From Bifiguratus adelaidae (lineage: Eukaryota > Mucoromycota > Endogonomycetes > Endogonales), in NCBI GenBank assembly GCA_002261195.1, contig MVBO01000017.1, forward strand, positions 124,001 through 188,000: a stretch of DNA of 64,000 bases, in the 5' to 3' direction. Under the pieces are notes generated by a model. That model was given only the letters and a program-made list of their open reading frames with translations, did not search any database and was not told where the DNA came from. Shown in pieces: positions 33,708 through 44,363 of the stretch (positions are counted from its first letter, which is position 1; every line of letters begins with the position of its first letter). A program made the position numbers and the translations under genes.

Positions 33708-36324
33708 ATGTTTCTGGCTACAAGGACCAAGAAGGTCAAAACATATGGCAAGAAGCATTCAGAAAGAATATTATCCATCAAAAGCTGGGATAGCAATGTC
33801 GACTCTACTCCAAGGACGGGCGTGAATGCGCAAGTTGAGGCGGAACTGAGCACCTTGGTGCAACATCGCAGACGAAGGAGATTTGCGCTTGGTTTGCCGA
33901 AGCGTCCATCTGTACGCATCAAGCCTACCAAACTTAAGCAACTCAAGCTTTCGCAACCTCTGACTGATTCCGAAGATGAGGTGACCCACAACAAAAAGAG
34001 AAGGACAACAACCACAGCCCTGAGAGATGTTTCGAATGTTGACAAGAGAGGACGGTCTGTCGAGAAAACCGACGCGCTTGGAAACATTTTAGACGATCTG
34101 ACGACGGCAAACGAGTTCATCAGCAGCTCGGTTGATATCGACATCCCTGATCATTTACCTCACTCTTTCGCTACCCCAAGTCCTCGCAAAATGGCCGAAA
34201 AGGCTCCAAAATCTAGCTCACCAGCTTTCACGATCGATATCCATTCTCGGAAATTAAGCGTCGATTTGGATGACGACCTCTGTAGTGACAATGAAGTACC
34301 GATTACCAGTACACCTTGCAAGCCATCTCGTATATATCAAATCGATATGCTGAGAATTGGCAACACTTCGGACGAACAAAAGGAAGAAACCGCGAAATTG
34401 CCATCAGCCTTGCCCCATGACGATTTTGTAAAGCGTGTTCTCTCATCTGTCAGTCCCGACTCGCGTTCTACTCATCAGCAGATGACCCTAGGAGACGATA
34501 CTGACATGGACGGATTCGGTCACGGCATGCGTCAATTAAGCCTTATAGAGGCTGATAAAGAGATGACCACGTAAGTGCAAATGACCAGGATATGCTTTCG
34601 TACGCTGATTCGCCAATTGCAGGACACACATCAACGACTTGTCTATATCGCCCATTTGGTCACCTATCACGTCTTTACGAGCCGATTCGCTCTCACCCTA
34701 TAACCACTCGATTGTCACGCCTTCCAAATGCAGACAGAGCTTGGGCCATATATCCATTGACATTGACGACCATTCGGTCTTGACACACAAGTCTTTGGTG
34801 GACTTGCTGCAAGTTTGCGGACAGGATAACGTCCTAAAATTTGAAGACATCTTTGGCCAGGGGTAAGATTTGCGGTATTCCAGGATGACATTATTGATAG
34901 CTTTCAATCAGGCGGTATCACGGCTTCAGGAAGATTGCAGAGGCAACTTTTAGTGAAGTTTTTAGCAGGCCATTGACCGCCGACAATGGTGCTTCTAACC
35001 AGGACTATTTATCATCGAACCGAGAAATTGTGAAGATCATACCATTCGGAGTGGAAGAAGATTTCCGACTTGGTGACGATACCCTTTGTACACTTGGACA
35101 TGTGTTACACGATATTGAGATTGCAAAGCGAATGAGTGATTGCACCGGCTGGGGAGCGTTCGCTCAGCTACAAAGGTAATCCGCAGCCCGACATGTGGAA
35201 TTGGACCGTGCGAGCTAATGCCGAAGCAACAGAGCGGCAATATGCCAAGGGCCCTATCCGGAACGACTGGTTGAAGAATGGCGTATATGGGATCAGGACC
35301 ACGATTCTCAAAATGAAAGCCCAGGCAAGCATCCGTAGGGCACAAATTTGTGCATAGACTCATGGCATGTTGCAGATACCTATGCAAAGGAGCAATTGTA
35401 CTGTGTGCAAATATTACAAGATGGAGGCGTCGATCTCGAAAAGATTGCGATGGATAGCTGGGGACAAGTATGGAGTGTCCTCTGGCAAGTCATTTTGGCA
35501 TTGTGCTCCGCAGAGATGGTAAATATCTTCATGCTAAAATGAAGGGCTCTCATTACTCACATTCTGCCTAGGTTTGCCAATTCGAGGTAAATACATGAGT
35601 CTTTGGCTAAAGCAAGAAGGTAGTAACCATGTATAGCACCGCGATCTCCATTGGGGTAACGTATTGGTGAAAAGGACAGCCACCACCGGCTTTGCTGTTG
35701 ACCTTCACGAGATGGGCCAGTTCGATTTGCCGATGGAGGGTCTCAAAGCTTGCATAATTGATTATAGCCTCTCGAGGATGAATAAAGGTATGGCTCCGCG
35801 TCCAGTAGAATTAGCCTCACTCATTCTTTGTACAAGGCGTTAATCAAATCATATGTACCCCCTTTGATGAAGATTTTCTAAAAGGGAGCGGAGATTATCA
35901 GTTTGACATCTATCGCACCATGTGGGCACATCTCAAGGATGATTGGAGTAGATACTGGCCAAGGAGCAATGTATACGTAAGTTTTGACTTCCTCTCATGC
36001 GACTTGGCCTCATCTACCTTCTAGTGGATTCACTATATATTGAACAAGTTAATATACCACAAGGGTGTGAAAATGCCGACACCCTTAGGACCGCACAGCT
36101 CACGGCGGAAAACATCTGTCAGGGTCAATGTGACTCGACAAAAACCGACTGGAGTGACACGCAAGGATAGACGATTTTTTCGAGATCTTAAGAGTTTGGA
36201 GGAAGCTCTCGCTAGCGATCTCGAGAAGCTCGACTCTGAAGCACATTTTGATTCGGCGCAGGCTATCGTCCGATGGGCGGTAGATCAGGAATGGTTGCAT
36301 CGAACGACCGGAGATCGGATGTAG
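33708..36324 (+). CDS. haspin-like histone H3 Thr3 kinase
   Basis: Nine exons: 33708-34570, 34623-34862, 34912-35175, 35233-35324, 35376-35518, 35572-35586, 35637-35787, 35837-35976, 36025-36324 (735 residues). The N-terminus TRTKKVKTYGKK carries the basic RTYGK-like motif of haspins; a long disordered region follows. Kinase landmarks: FRKIAEATFSEVF (glycine loop), EIVKIIPFG (VAIK-like Lys), CQGPYPERLVEEWRIWD, GGVDLEKI, then FEHRDLHWGNVLV (HRD Asp about 542) and IIDYSLSRM, where DYS replaces DFG as DYT does in other haspins. Exon 6 is a 15-nt micro-exon (VCQFE). The exon 4/5 intron uses a GC donor (CCAG|GCAAGC). Its role should be mitotic H3T3 phosphorylation at centromeres. Confidence 0.93.
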
Positions 36325-36383
36325 GACATTTCATCGCCCTGTGATATTATAAACACAAGCTTTTGTAATGTACATTTTTAAGA

Positions 36384-37738
36384 TCATCGTGAATATGGAT
36401 GGTAGTTACTGGCGTTACGCACGCTGGAGCTCGCATGTATGGCGCCGCCTCCATTGCCATTATTTGCACTTCTTGACGGAGCTTGCCGCGGATCTCGGCT
36501 CTGAGGGGGGGCTGAGGGAGCAGTGTCAGGGTGATTAGCATCTCGCTTTGGCGCGTCTTCTTGTGGTTGTGCTGGCTTTTCTGAGCCATCATTCTGTGGC
36601 GTGACCTCATAGGCATCCTCACCCGCTACAGTATAATTCTCAGTCTCATCTTGATAGCCTTGATAATTTTGAGAGTCGTCGTATCCCTCGCCCCAATCAC
36701 CACCTCCATATTCCCCGCCTTCGCCGTAACCGTAATCATCTCCATAATTGCCGTAATTGCCGTAGCCGTCGGCGGATCGATAATTGCCATAACCACCACC
36801 TCCGTAACCACCATAGCCTCCGTAACCTCCGTAACCGCCACCATAGCCACCTCCGTAACCACCATAGGCGCCGCGGCCATAACCTCTGTTACCGCCATAT
36901 CCCCCCATACCATAGGCGGCACCTGCATATCGACCTCCCCCATAACCGCCCATCATCATCATATTCATGTTGCCCATGCCCATGCCGTAGCCACCCATGC
37001 CGTAGCCAGCATTCATATTTCCGCCACCGTATCGACCACCACCATGTGACGTTTTGCCTTTCGGTACTGCAGGACGAACCTCCACTTGCCTGCCGCCGAC
37101 ATAATGCTCAGGGAATGCCATAGCAGCCTCAACACCTTGATCGCTATCAAACGTAATGAAGCCAAAGCCGCGCAGACGTCCAGTATCCCTATCGCGAACA
37201 AGATTCACGTCGACGACGGTTCCAAATTGTTCAAAGACGGACCGGAACTCCTCTTCTGTGACGTCGGTTGAAAGACCTCCAACGAAAAGTTTGTCGACCT
37301 TTTCGGCATTCCTATCGTACGAGTTTGATAGGGGATTGAAGCTGAAGTTGGGATTGTTGGGATGTGGAGTTTCTTCTCGCGGCACTGCACGCTTTGGGTC
37401 AATCTAGATGATAAATGTTAGCTTCAGCCGCAAATGGATAGTGTTTAGTATGCTTACAGTTTTCCCATCCAAGACATGTCTCTCCCGAAGAACGGTATCC
37501 ACATTGCGTGGATCAACAAAGGTAATAAAGCCAAATCCACGGGCCTTTCCCGTCACGTTGTCTCTCATGACCGTAACATCCACAACTTCGCCATATCGAG
37601 CAAAGTGTTCTTGCAGGGACTCTAGTATCAACATCAAGGTCAGACATGCAATTGCGATGCCGCGTTTCCAGATAAAACACAACGCAATATCAACTACTAA
37701 CCCTCTGTTGTCTCCCATGATAATCCACCAATAAACAT
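36384..37738 (-). CDS. two-RRM hnRNP-like RNA-binding protein (Hrp1/Musashi/DAZAP1 type)
   Basis: Exons 37702-37738, 37458-37621, 36384-37403 (406 residues as modelled). RRM1 begins at once with MFIGGLSWETTEESLQEHF and has GKARGFGFITF; RRM2 has KLFVGGLSTDVTEEEF and GRLRGFGFITF. The linker DPKRAVPREE between them is typical of Hrp1 and hnRNP A/B. The C-terminal half is a Gly/Tyr-rich low-complexity tract (GYGGY repeats) followed by a Pro/Ser tail, suited to phase separation. It is probably nuclear, in mRNA 3'-end formation, export or stability. Because RNP2 starts right at the Met, an upstream N-terminal exon is likely missing; upstream ATGs in the leader give only short frames. Confidence 0.85.
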
Positions 37739-38692
37739 CTTTCTACAGTTCAGGACACGACATATGGTGTAAGAGTCATCGAGAGAGGGCAAGGTATAGT
37801 AGAAAGAAGAGTGCTATTAGCGCCAAATCCTATATACTAGACCACTAGACCTGTTTCCAAAGCTCCTTCTACTGCTCTGACGCTTCTAGTCTAAGCACGG
37901 ACCTTTGCATAGTCTAAAGAGTACCCAGGCTATAGCAGCGAAAAGTCGCGGAGCAGTTTTCGGAGACTGCACGTTTCCCATTGCGTGCAGTGGCAAGGTC
38001 TATTGTCCATCTGTCTTTTTTCACCTCTACTTACCCGCTCTGATTTCCACTTCGCTGTGAGCCTCTCGTGTCAGCACTCGGTATCTCTGACCTTCCATGA
38101 TAGCTATCCTGGTCAGATCTTTGAGAGGCCATGGTGTAGATGAAAGAGCTCTGCTGGCGTTTGTTGACCTTTGAATTAATTCATTTTGTTAATTTATTTG
38201 ATTGGAGACTGCGCACGGTGGTCCTTTGTTTGAAAGAGAGGACCTACTCTTTACCTTACCTGGACATGCCATTGCTCCATCATTTCCATTTTCCATATCG
38301 GATTCTAATTTGGGCTTCCGGATGTGCTTTCTATGTGACAAAAATGAAGCTACCAATACGAAGCAACGATGGCTTCATGGATGCACATGTGCCGTGGCAT
38401 GCCATGAGCGCACTTGTCACACTACCATTGACATGGACAATCAAGCGGCAGAAATGGGCTAGCATAATGCGTTCCCTCTTTGGCAATTGCATTTATCCTT
38501 GTTACGCCGTTGGGGCTGTCAAGCGAGTCAATTTCTGGTTACCCAATTGAGAAACGCTATTGTAACAGAAGAGCTTTTGCAATGCAAACATATGGCAAAA
38601 GCGACAACGTATATTGCGCACTTGTGGGGTTGTTGAATTGATTCATCCTTGCGTTTCTTTCTCTTGCACATCTACGAGGGCTTTTGTCGAAG
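37739..38692. other. intergenic, 954 bp
   Basis: Promoter side of the RRM gene (-) and of the Kre9-like gene (+). It holds a pyrimidine-rich stretch (minus strand, about 37775-37810) with a TATATA-like element near 37829-37836 for the RRM gene. A 136-codon ATG-initiated frame at 38140-38550 (+) is hydrophobic, matches nothing, and is not supported. Confidence 0.45.
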
Positions 38693-39346
38693 ATGAAGCA
38701 GGGTGCCTTTAGTGATCTCTTTGGCACCGCCTTCAAGTTGACCTTTATATTGTGCGTCTTTGGTTCAGTAACGCATGCTCACGACTCTTCACCCACCGTC
38801 AGTGCGAAAATCAGCTGTCCCACTGCAGGGACAAAATTCGACGCAGGCGATAACATCCTCATCTCTTACAACATATACGAAAATGGATACCACGACGTCA
38901 AGTATGCTTCGCTATATTTGCGCAAGGACAAATGCGATGATGGCTACAACAATAACAATGAAGACCAAAATGACAAATATGATAACAACCAATATCAGAG
39001 CTACGGAGGAGGATCATCAACCTCGGTGGTATGCGCCAATGATTGCTTTTGGAAAGGACGCTGGGGGATTCCCATCAAAGATCCAGCCGCGGTAGACTCC
39101 TCGGTGGTATCTTATTATTGGCGAATTCCCACGGGGATTGCTCAAGGTCGATACTATATCGAGCTTGTCGTCAAGCTTGATGACGGAGGCAGTGATAGTA
39201 TCGTGGTGGATACGCCCATTTATATTTATCAAAATTGCGATTGCGAAGGTATATCAGCCGCAGCTCGACTAAAGATAGGATTTGACAAAACAGAGGTGAT
39301 GGCGGTTTCAACCTTCGTATTTTTGGGAGGTATATTGCTCGTCTAA
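38693..39346 (+). CDS. secreted Kre9/Knh1-like Ig-fold protein, probably GPI-anchored
   Basis: Single exon, 217 residues. The N-terminus carries a signal peptide (hydrophobic FKLTFILCVFGSVTHAH, cleavage near residue 27). One Ig-like beta domain follows: ISCPTAGTKFDAGDNILISY and SYYWRIPTGIAQGRYYIELV. This matches the Kre9/Knh1 N-terminal domain layout (P-x-G-x-W/F start, G-x-Y-x-I end). An Asn/Asp-rich loop (GYNNNNEDQNDKY) is inserted in the middle. The C-terminus is a hydrophobic stretch (VMAVSTFVFLGGILLV) with no charged tail, typical of a GPI signal. A role at the cell wall is inferred. ATG 38693 is the first in the frame. Confidence 0.75.
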   Translation: MKQGAFSDLFGTAFKLTFILCVFGSVTHAHDSSPTVSAKISCPTAGTKFDAGDNILISYNIYENGYHDVKYASLYLRKDKCDDGYNNNNEDQNDKYDNNQYQSYGGGSSTSVVCANDCFWKGRWGIPIKDPAAVDSSVVSYYWRIPTGIAQGRYYIELVVKLDDGGSDSIVVDTPIYIYQNCDCEGISAAARLKIGFDKTEVMAVSTFVFLGGILLV

Positions 39347-39781
39347 CGGACCAGCTTGTATTTATCTACACAAAACGTTGTACTTTTGTCTCCTTTATCT
39401 TCGGTCTTTGGTCTTCACGTTCCAGTGGGACCAGAAGTGTGGCGTTCGCTCGAAAAGGAAATTTCTTTTGTTCGCCTGAAATGGGAAAACGGTCATGGGA
39501 AAACGGTCAATGTGATCGACATCTTTGTCCCGATACCAAAGATTGGCTTTGATTCCCGCAATAAGGTCAGAATAAGCTCGAACTCCTCGAACGAGCGTAT
39601 CAGCGCCGCTTTGACTGTTCATTTCAAGGGGGTTTTACCTGATCCAGGTTCATGTGAACAGGTACATGGCCAAGAATGGATACCTAAAGCCGAAAAGGAC
39701 ATGCCCTTTGTAAGTGATAAAAGGTAACACGTTCCAAAGCCAGCGCTTTGACACCTTTCAACGTTCATTCCAAAGGGCCTC
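39347..39781. other. intergenic, 435 bp, with 14-bp tandem repeat
   Basis: Between the Kre9-like and STE3-like genes. A 123-codon frame at 39356-39727 has no family features. It contains a perfect 14-bp tandem duplication at 39481-39508. Confidence 0.45.
39481..39508. repeat. 14-bp perfect tandem duplication
   Basis: ATGGGAAAACGGTC occurs twice head to tail (39481-39494 and 39495-39508), about 270 bp before the receptor start codon. It could be a duplicated regulatory site or a replication slip. Confidence 0.8.
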
Positions 39782-41056
39782 ATGTTTTCGAGTTCCACCC
39801 TCCCAGTAGCTATCATCTCCCCTTTTGCGTTTACCTTGACATGGATTCCACTTCTCGTACACGTGCGTACTGCGAATATACCAGCCATTTGCTTTTCCTT
39901 TTGGCTTATTCTTAGCAACGCTCGCATATTCACCAATGTAATTGTGTGGAGGGATGGAGGATACGGCAACTATTGCCCGAGCTATTGCTACGCGGCGACA
40001 TTTATTGAAGGATGCGAAAACACGGCATTTGTTATTTGTGTGGGGTGCATTGTCCGGGATATGCACCTGCTTGTCCAAAACACGTCAGCGTCGACAATGG
40101 AGCAAAAGCGAATGAAATCCATCCTTCAACTCCTCGTCTGTATTTTGGGTTCCGTGGTACTGGGTATTCTAACCATGCTTGTTCGCCCAAGATGGTATGA
40201 TATTTCCGCCGACTGGGGTTGTGGCATGTCCCTTGACAACGGAACTTGGGTCAAAGCTTTTCTGCTGATGCAAATGTGGCCAGTATTGATTGGCCTTTTG
40301 GCTACCTATTATTGCGGTAAGTGAACGGGACGTCGGAGAGTGAGACGGCGCTGACCCTGTCTGCCAGTTCGCATCATGGTTACCATGATTCGCGCCAAAC
40401 TTCATCTCAATCAACTCTTTCCTTATGAGTCGCCACATTCGTCAGCGGCTTTTCATCGCCTGACCGGTTTCTGCATCATTTTCCTCTTGGTGATGGTACC
40501 AGCCACGATCTACAACACCGTCCTCTTTGTCACGGGATCCATCGAGGGCCAAACAAGCACCTGGAATTTCAATGCGCCTTACAATGGCAGCTATTGGGAC
40601 GTGAACGTGACTACTGACGGCACGGCATCGCACTCTGCGCAACTGCTTTTTCTCGACATGGAACGCGCTATATCTGGGATCATTTGGTTCGCCTTCTTTG
40701 GTAAGCCCCAGGTTTTGTACGGACATTGAAGCTGACCAAACTTAAGCGACATGCTCCGAGGCCAAGCGGCTCTATCGGTCCGTCTTCCGTCACGACTACT
40801 CAATCTTGTGGCTCAAACTCAAGGCTAGCCGAGACACAGAGAAAGCAACATGGTCTCCTGAGCTATTTGGCGACGGCAGGTAAGCGTAAAGCTCTATAAG
40901 CGACCGGAATTATAGGAATTGTAACGCAAATTGCTCCATTCTAGTAGCGCACGAGTGGGGAGTTCGTTTTCCTCTACGAACACGGATCATATCACAGTTC
41001 AGTTCGGCGACCTCTTTCCAGAATTGTCGAAAAAGGGCGGGGCTTCACCGGTATAG
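39782..41056 (+). CDS. STE3-family pheromone receptor-like GPCR
   Basis: Four exons: 39782-40316, 40368-40700, 40747-40879, 40945-41056 (370 residues). Seven hydrophobic segments are visible. Segment 2, ICFSFWLILSNARIFTNVIVW, has the STE3 pattern (LxxWLxxxNxxxFxNxxxW). After segment 4 comes PRWYDISADWGCG, matching the RYxIxExxGC loop of fungal a-factor-type receptors. Segments 5-7 follow with a basic loop 3 (MIRAKLHLNQLF), and the C-terminal tail is 60 residues, Ser/Thr-rich. In dikarya such receptors bind farnesylated pheromones; in Mucoromycota, STE3-like proteins exist but ligands are unclear. A nutrient receptor of the Git3 type is a less likely alternative. Confidence 0.78.
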
Positions 41057-41174
41057 GGAATCGTCATCAAAAACCAGACAATGAACCATCGTCGATAGCT
41101 TTTCTTATTACAGATGACTTATATTTATGACATATAACCTAGGCGTTGCTGGCATAAAACGCACACACTAATCA

Positions 41175-42014
41175 TTAGGCGACCAAATACTTCTTGTAAA
41201 ACTCAATGCTCCGCTTGACGTGATCCTCCCTGATCTCATCGCATTCCTTGTTGCCAGGCTCGCTACGCGTACCAAATCCATGAGGCGCAGTCTCGTAGAT
41301 GTGGAACCCGTAATCCGGACCACTTCCAGTCTCCTTCTTCTTCTTTAGGATTTGCTCCGCTTGGCCATACTTTTTGGGTCCAAAATCGAAGTCTTTGCCG
41401 GCGCATAGAAAGAGTCCGGGAGCGGACATCTTTTGGATATCGTCAGGCAACGAAAGACGCGAAGGATGAGCGACGACAGCTGCTTTGACTTGAGGCTTAT
41501 GCGTCAATACGATACTGTGCTTGCCTCCCCAGCAGTAGCCTTGAGCGCCAAACGCTGTGATGCCGTACTTTTCGGTAATGCCGGCCAAGACACCGTCGAT
41601 GTCTTTCATTACCTTGCTTAGGGAAAGCGAAAAGATGAGGGTCATCATGGTTGGAACAAGCTTTGCCTTCTTGAGGAATCGTTCGTGCATGTAGTCACCC
41701 CAAGAGAGCTTGGATAATTCATCGGCCGGCTTCGTCTCGAGGATATCAGCAGGAAGCGCAGCGTCACCGAGTAGGTCTGGAATAACGCAGAGAAAGCCAG
41801 CTTCGGCAAAGGCATCGGCTATAAGTCGGGTGTTGACCAGTTTGTAGCCAAAGACGTCCGTGACGATCAAGACGCAGGTAGTGGGTTTTTCCTTGGGTAC
41901 CGCGACATAGCTGTTGAGTCCACCAAACGTGGCTTCGGTGCCTTTGGGCTCACCAGTAGCAAGGAAACCAGACGCGCAGCAGTGGTCCGGCGGGAACTCT
42001 TGTTGTTCTGCCAT
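41175..42014 (-). CDS. dienelactone hydrolase family protein
   Basis: Single exon, 279 residues; ATG 42014 is the first in frame. Alpha/beta-hydrolase of the DLH family: the nucleophile elbow is GYCWGGKHS (Cys nucleophile, G-x-C-x-G-G), the acid is probably in AGKDFDFG and the histidine is in APHGFG. CVLIVTDVFGYKLVNTRLIAD is the conserved strand and oxyanion region. The fungal members are cytosolic hydrolases of broad or unknown substrate (for example yeast Aim2-like proteins). The segment VPTMMTLIFSLSLSKV is longer than usual but shows no splice signals. No aromatic-degradation genes are near it. Confidence 0.88.
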   Translation of the reverse strand: MAEQQEFPPDHCCASGFLATGEPKGTEATFGGLNSYVAVPKEKPTTCVLIVTDVFGYKLVNTRLIADAFAEAGFLCVIPDLLGDAALPADILETKPADELSKLSWGDYMHERFLKKAKLVPTMMTLIFSLSLSKVMKDIDGVLAGITEKYGITAFGAQGYCWGGKHSIVLTHKPQVKAAVVAHPSRLSLPDDIQKMSAPGLFLCAGKDFDFGPKKYGQAEQILKKKKETGSGPDYGFHIYETAPHGFGTRSEPGNKECDEIREDHVKRSIEFYKKYLVA

Positions 42015-42283
42015 CGATAAGAGAGAGAACCACAAGGCGACTTTATGAAATCTGAAGGGATGGTCATTGAGTTGAATGACCAAAAAGGAAATGGATGATT
42101 GCCCGATTGGACTTGGTTTATTGCAGCATTAGAAGGTTACAAGGCTAAAGATGAAGATGCTCATTGCAGTCAACCATTCTAGAGGCAACGCTTGATTAGC
42201 CAGTGATCGAAGACCGTGCAATTTATCCCTTTGCGTCGAGTTCTTTCGCTCGATCATGGTGCACGTTGTCTCTGAGGTCAAAC

Positions 42284-43627
42284 CTAATCACGTGTCAATA
42301 TCCGCGGGTGCAGGTGTGCCAAACTTTTCAACCGACCTCCGCCATGATTGTAGCCGCTCTTGTGATCAATGAGAGGTTTGATTTCACCCGAGGCCATCTT
42401 TTGGATGTAATCTTGCATCTTGTCTTGCAATTTCGGCGTGTAAATTTCGCATGCTTCATGGCAGTCTGCGAACCTAAGCGTGCTGGTCTCATTATTCTCT
42501 GTCACGCCAAAGCTCGTTGTGACCCCCGTGGTTAGGTTCCCATTGAGAACTCGTTTGATATTTTCCCGAATGAGTACCCTTAGCGGATGATTAACGGCCC
42601 GTCTGAGGTATACGGCATTTAATTTACCGGTAATCGCGAATGATAGACGTCAAGACCCTTTCTGAGCCGGGGACGGAACCATAAGCCCAATTGGTTACCC
42701 ACTGTATGTGCCGACATGTAAACATTAGTGCATCCAATGGAAACTCACGATCACGCCCCTTACCTCGTCCGTCGTGTCACCAATGACCAGCGTTCCCCGT
42801 TCGGTGGTCATGCGCTTCAACACAGCGGTGCCCGTGATACTACCTGCATTGAAAACCACATCGACATCTTGGGTGTTTATGAGGGCATTGAAAATTTCGT
42901 CCGATTCATTTTCTTTGTTCGTGAACGAGGCGGCATAGGTGCACAGCGGCGTGCAATCTGGGCATGCTTGCTTCACGCCGTTGGCAAAGCCATTCACCTT
43001 GCGACGCGTATCCGGTTGATTCACACCACCCACCACTAGTCGTCCTGTGAGATCCTGGTGATGCACTTGCTTCGGCTGACTTACCCGCGACCCGCTTGGA
43101 TTTGTCTTTGGCAATCTCACCGGCCAAAAGGCCCGCCAGAAAACCCTCCTCATCGTCTCGAATCAAGATACTGGCAATGTTGGCGACAGGTGGGGTAAAT
43201 TCAAAATCTGCGATGGCGAATCCCTTGTTTGGATGATCCTTGGCGGCGGCCGCAAGCGCTTTGGACCCAAAGTATCCCGAACACAGCACAAACTCGTCGT
43301 CTTGGGTTGCTGAGTTAATGGCATCCTCGTAGGCTTGTTCGTTCTCGTCCGTCAATGTTTTGAGGTCGAGGGCACAGGATCCATAATCTGTATGTCCGCA
43401 TGTGTTAGTAGAACCCAACTTAGGATGGTCCAAGAGTACTTGCGACTGGGAAATCGAATGACAGAAGGACATCCTTCTCGAGCACCTTGAGCAATCATAT
43501 CGCTTGCCGTACCGTCCTTGTTGGCATCCTCTCCACCCGGTACAATCACGCTGAACGAGTATTGACCTTGAGCCAATGCCATGCCCGACAAAAGTAGGCC
43601 AATCACCAGCATCTCTGTGCCCACCAT
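42284..43627 (-). CDS. BMP/PnrA-like substrate-binding protein of bacterial type
   Basis: Five exons: 43444-43627, 43085-43387, 42764-43044, 42628-42701, 42284-42578 (378 residues). N-terminal signal peptide MVGTEMLVIGLLLSGMALA. The mature part has the basic-membrane-protein/PnrA (Med) layout of a periplasmic nucleoside-binding protein: NKGFAIADFEFTPPVANIAS, RDDEEGFLAGLLAGEIAKD, VVGGVNQPDTRRKVNGFANG, VDVVFNAGSITGTAVL and ERGTLVIGDTTDE, with WVTNWAYGSVPGSE after an intron. Bacterial homologues feed ABC importers; no permease or ATPase is near. The intron 1 donor is uncertain (GC at 43443 or GT six bases earlier, at 43449), and intron 2 is only 40 nt. Introns and signal peptide show it is a settled fungal gene. 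An old transfer from bacteria is possible. Confidence 0.85.
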
Positions 43628-43888
43628 AATGAATAATGGTCCTGGAGGTAAGAAGGTTCTTCCTTTTTATGCTTGTCACTAGTGATCCTTTGCACTACTT
43701 TTATTCACACGATCGTGACGCTCATCACATCACTCGTGATATCAATCCGTCCAACCGTTGACTAGCTTCTCCCCATCACTGATAAGATTATACCCAATGT
43801 CTATTGACATGACTGATGCAGTCCATCTATTGGCACTAATGATACACATCAACAAGCGTCTACGGTGGTCTAGCATGTAAACACCAGT

Positions 43889-44161
43889 TTATGAAGCCAC
43901 TACCTTCGTCACCGCCTCACCCTTGGCGATATCTTCATCCATCTTGACGGTCGAACTTGCCTGAGACGTGCCTACTGCCGTATCAGGCATGGTGGTGATG
44001 GGATTAGGTCGGTTATGGTATTGACGTTCTCGGCCATAGAGCGTTGGATCACTCATCAGGATCGGTATCTCACGCTTTTGGGTTTGTGTGAGGGAGTTGC
44101 CGAAGCGCGAAAAGAGTTGGTTCATGTAGGCCGGTTGGGCCGCCGGGGAAGGATCGGGCAT
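43889..44161 (-). CDS. small hypothetical ORF
   Basis: An ATG-initiated frame of 90 codons: polar, Gln/Thr/Pro-containing (YMNQLFSRFGNSLTQTQ), no membrane segment, no recognised motif. It lies just downstream of the single-pass membrane protein on the same strand. I tried to join it as that protein's last exon, but no acceptor AG exists between 44161 and the frame's start in the right phase. It could be a separate short gene or noise. Confidence 0.3.
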   Translation of the reverse strand: MPDPSPAAQPAYMNQLFSRFGNSLTQTQKREIPILMSDPTLYGRERQYHNRPNPITTMPDTAVGTSQASSTVKMDEDIAKGEAVTKVVAS

Positions 44162-44363
44162 GAGACAGCCGAGCCACGTGTGAACAAGACAATGACAAGG
44201 TTAGACAGGGATGTATGGACGAGAAGACAATCTACACTAAAGGGGCATCGAGTACAAGTAAGCACGAGAAGCGGACGGCAATTTTCCGCGAGCTTCCCCA
44301 TTATGGAAAATGTCCCGCCTACGGTCAAAGCACCGCACAACAGGTTTACCGGCACAGAAGCCA

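Noticed and set aside
35136..35357. frame reading through the haspin exon 3 / exon 4 region (KGNPQPDMWNW)
   Set aside because: It reads through a 57-nt intron (35176-35232) with a good CTAAT branch site; splicing gives the conserved haspin GPYPERLVEEW.
38140..38550. 136-codon ATG-initiated frame
   Set aside because: No motif, no coding-like codon use, lies in a promoter region; may be chance.
39356..39727. 123-codon frame between the Kre9-like and STE3-like genes
   Set aside because: Does not start with ATG, contains a tandem duplication, no family resemblance.
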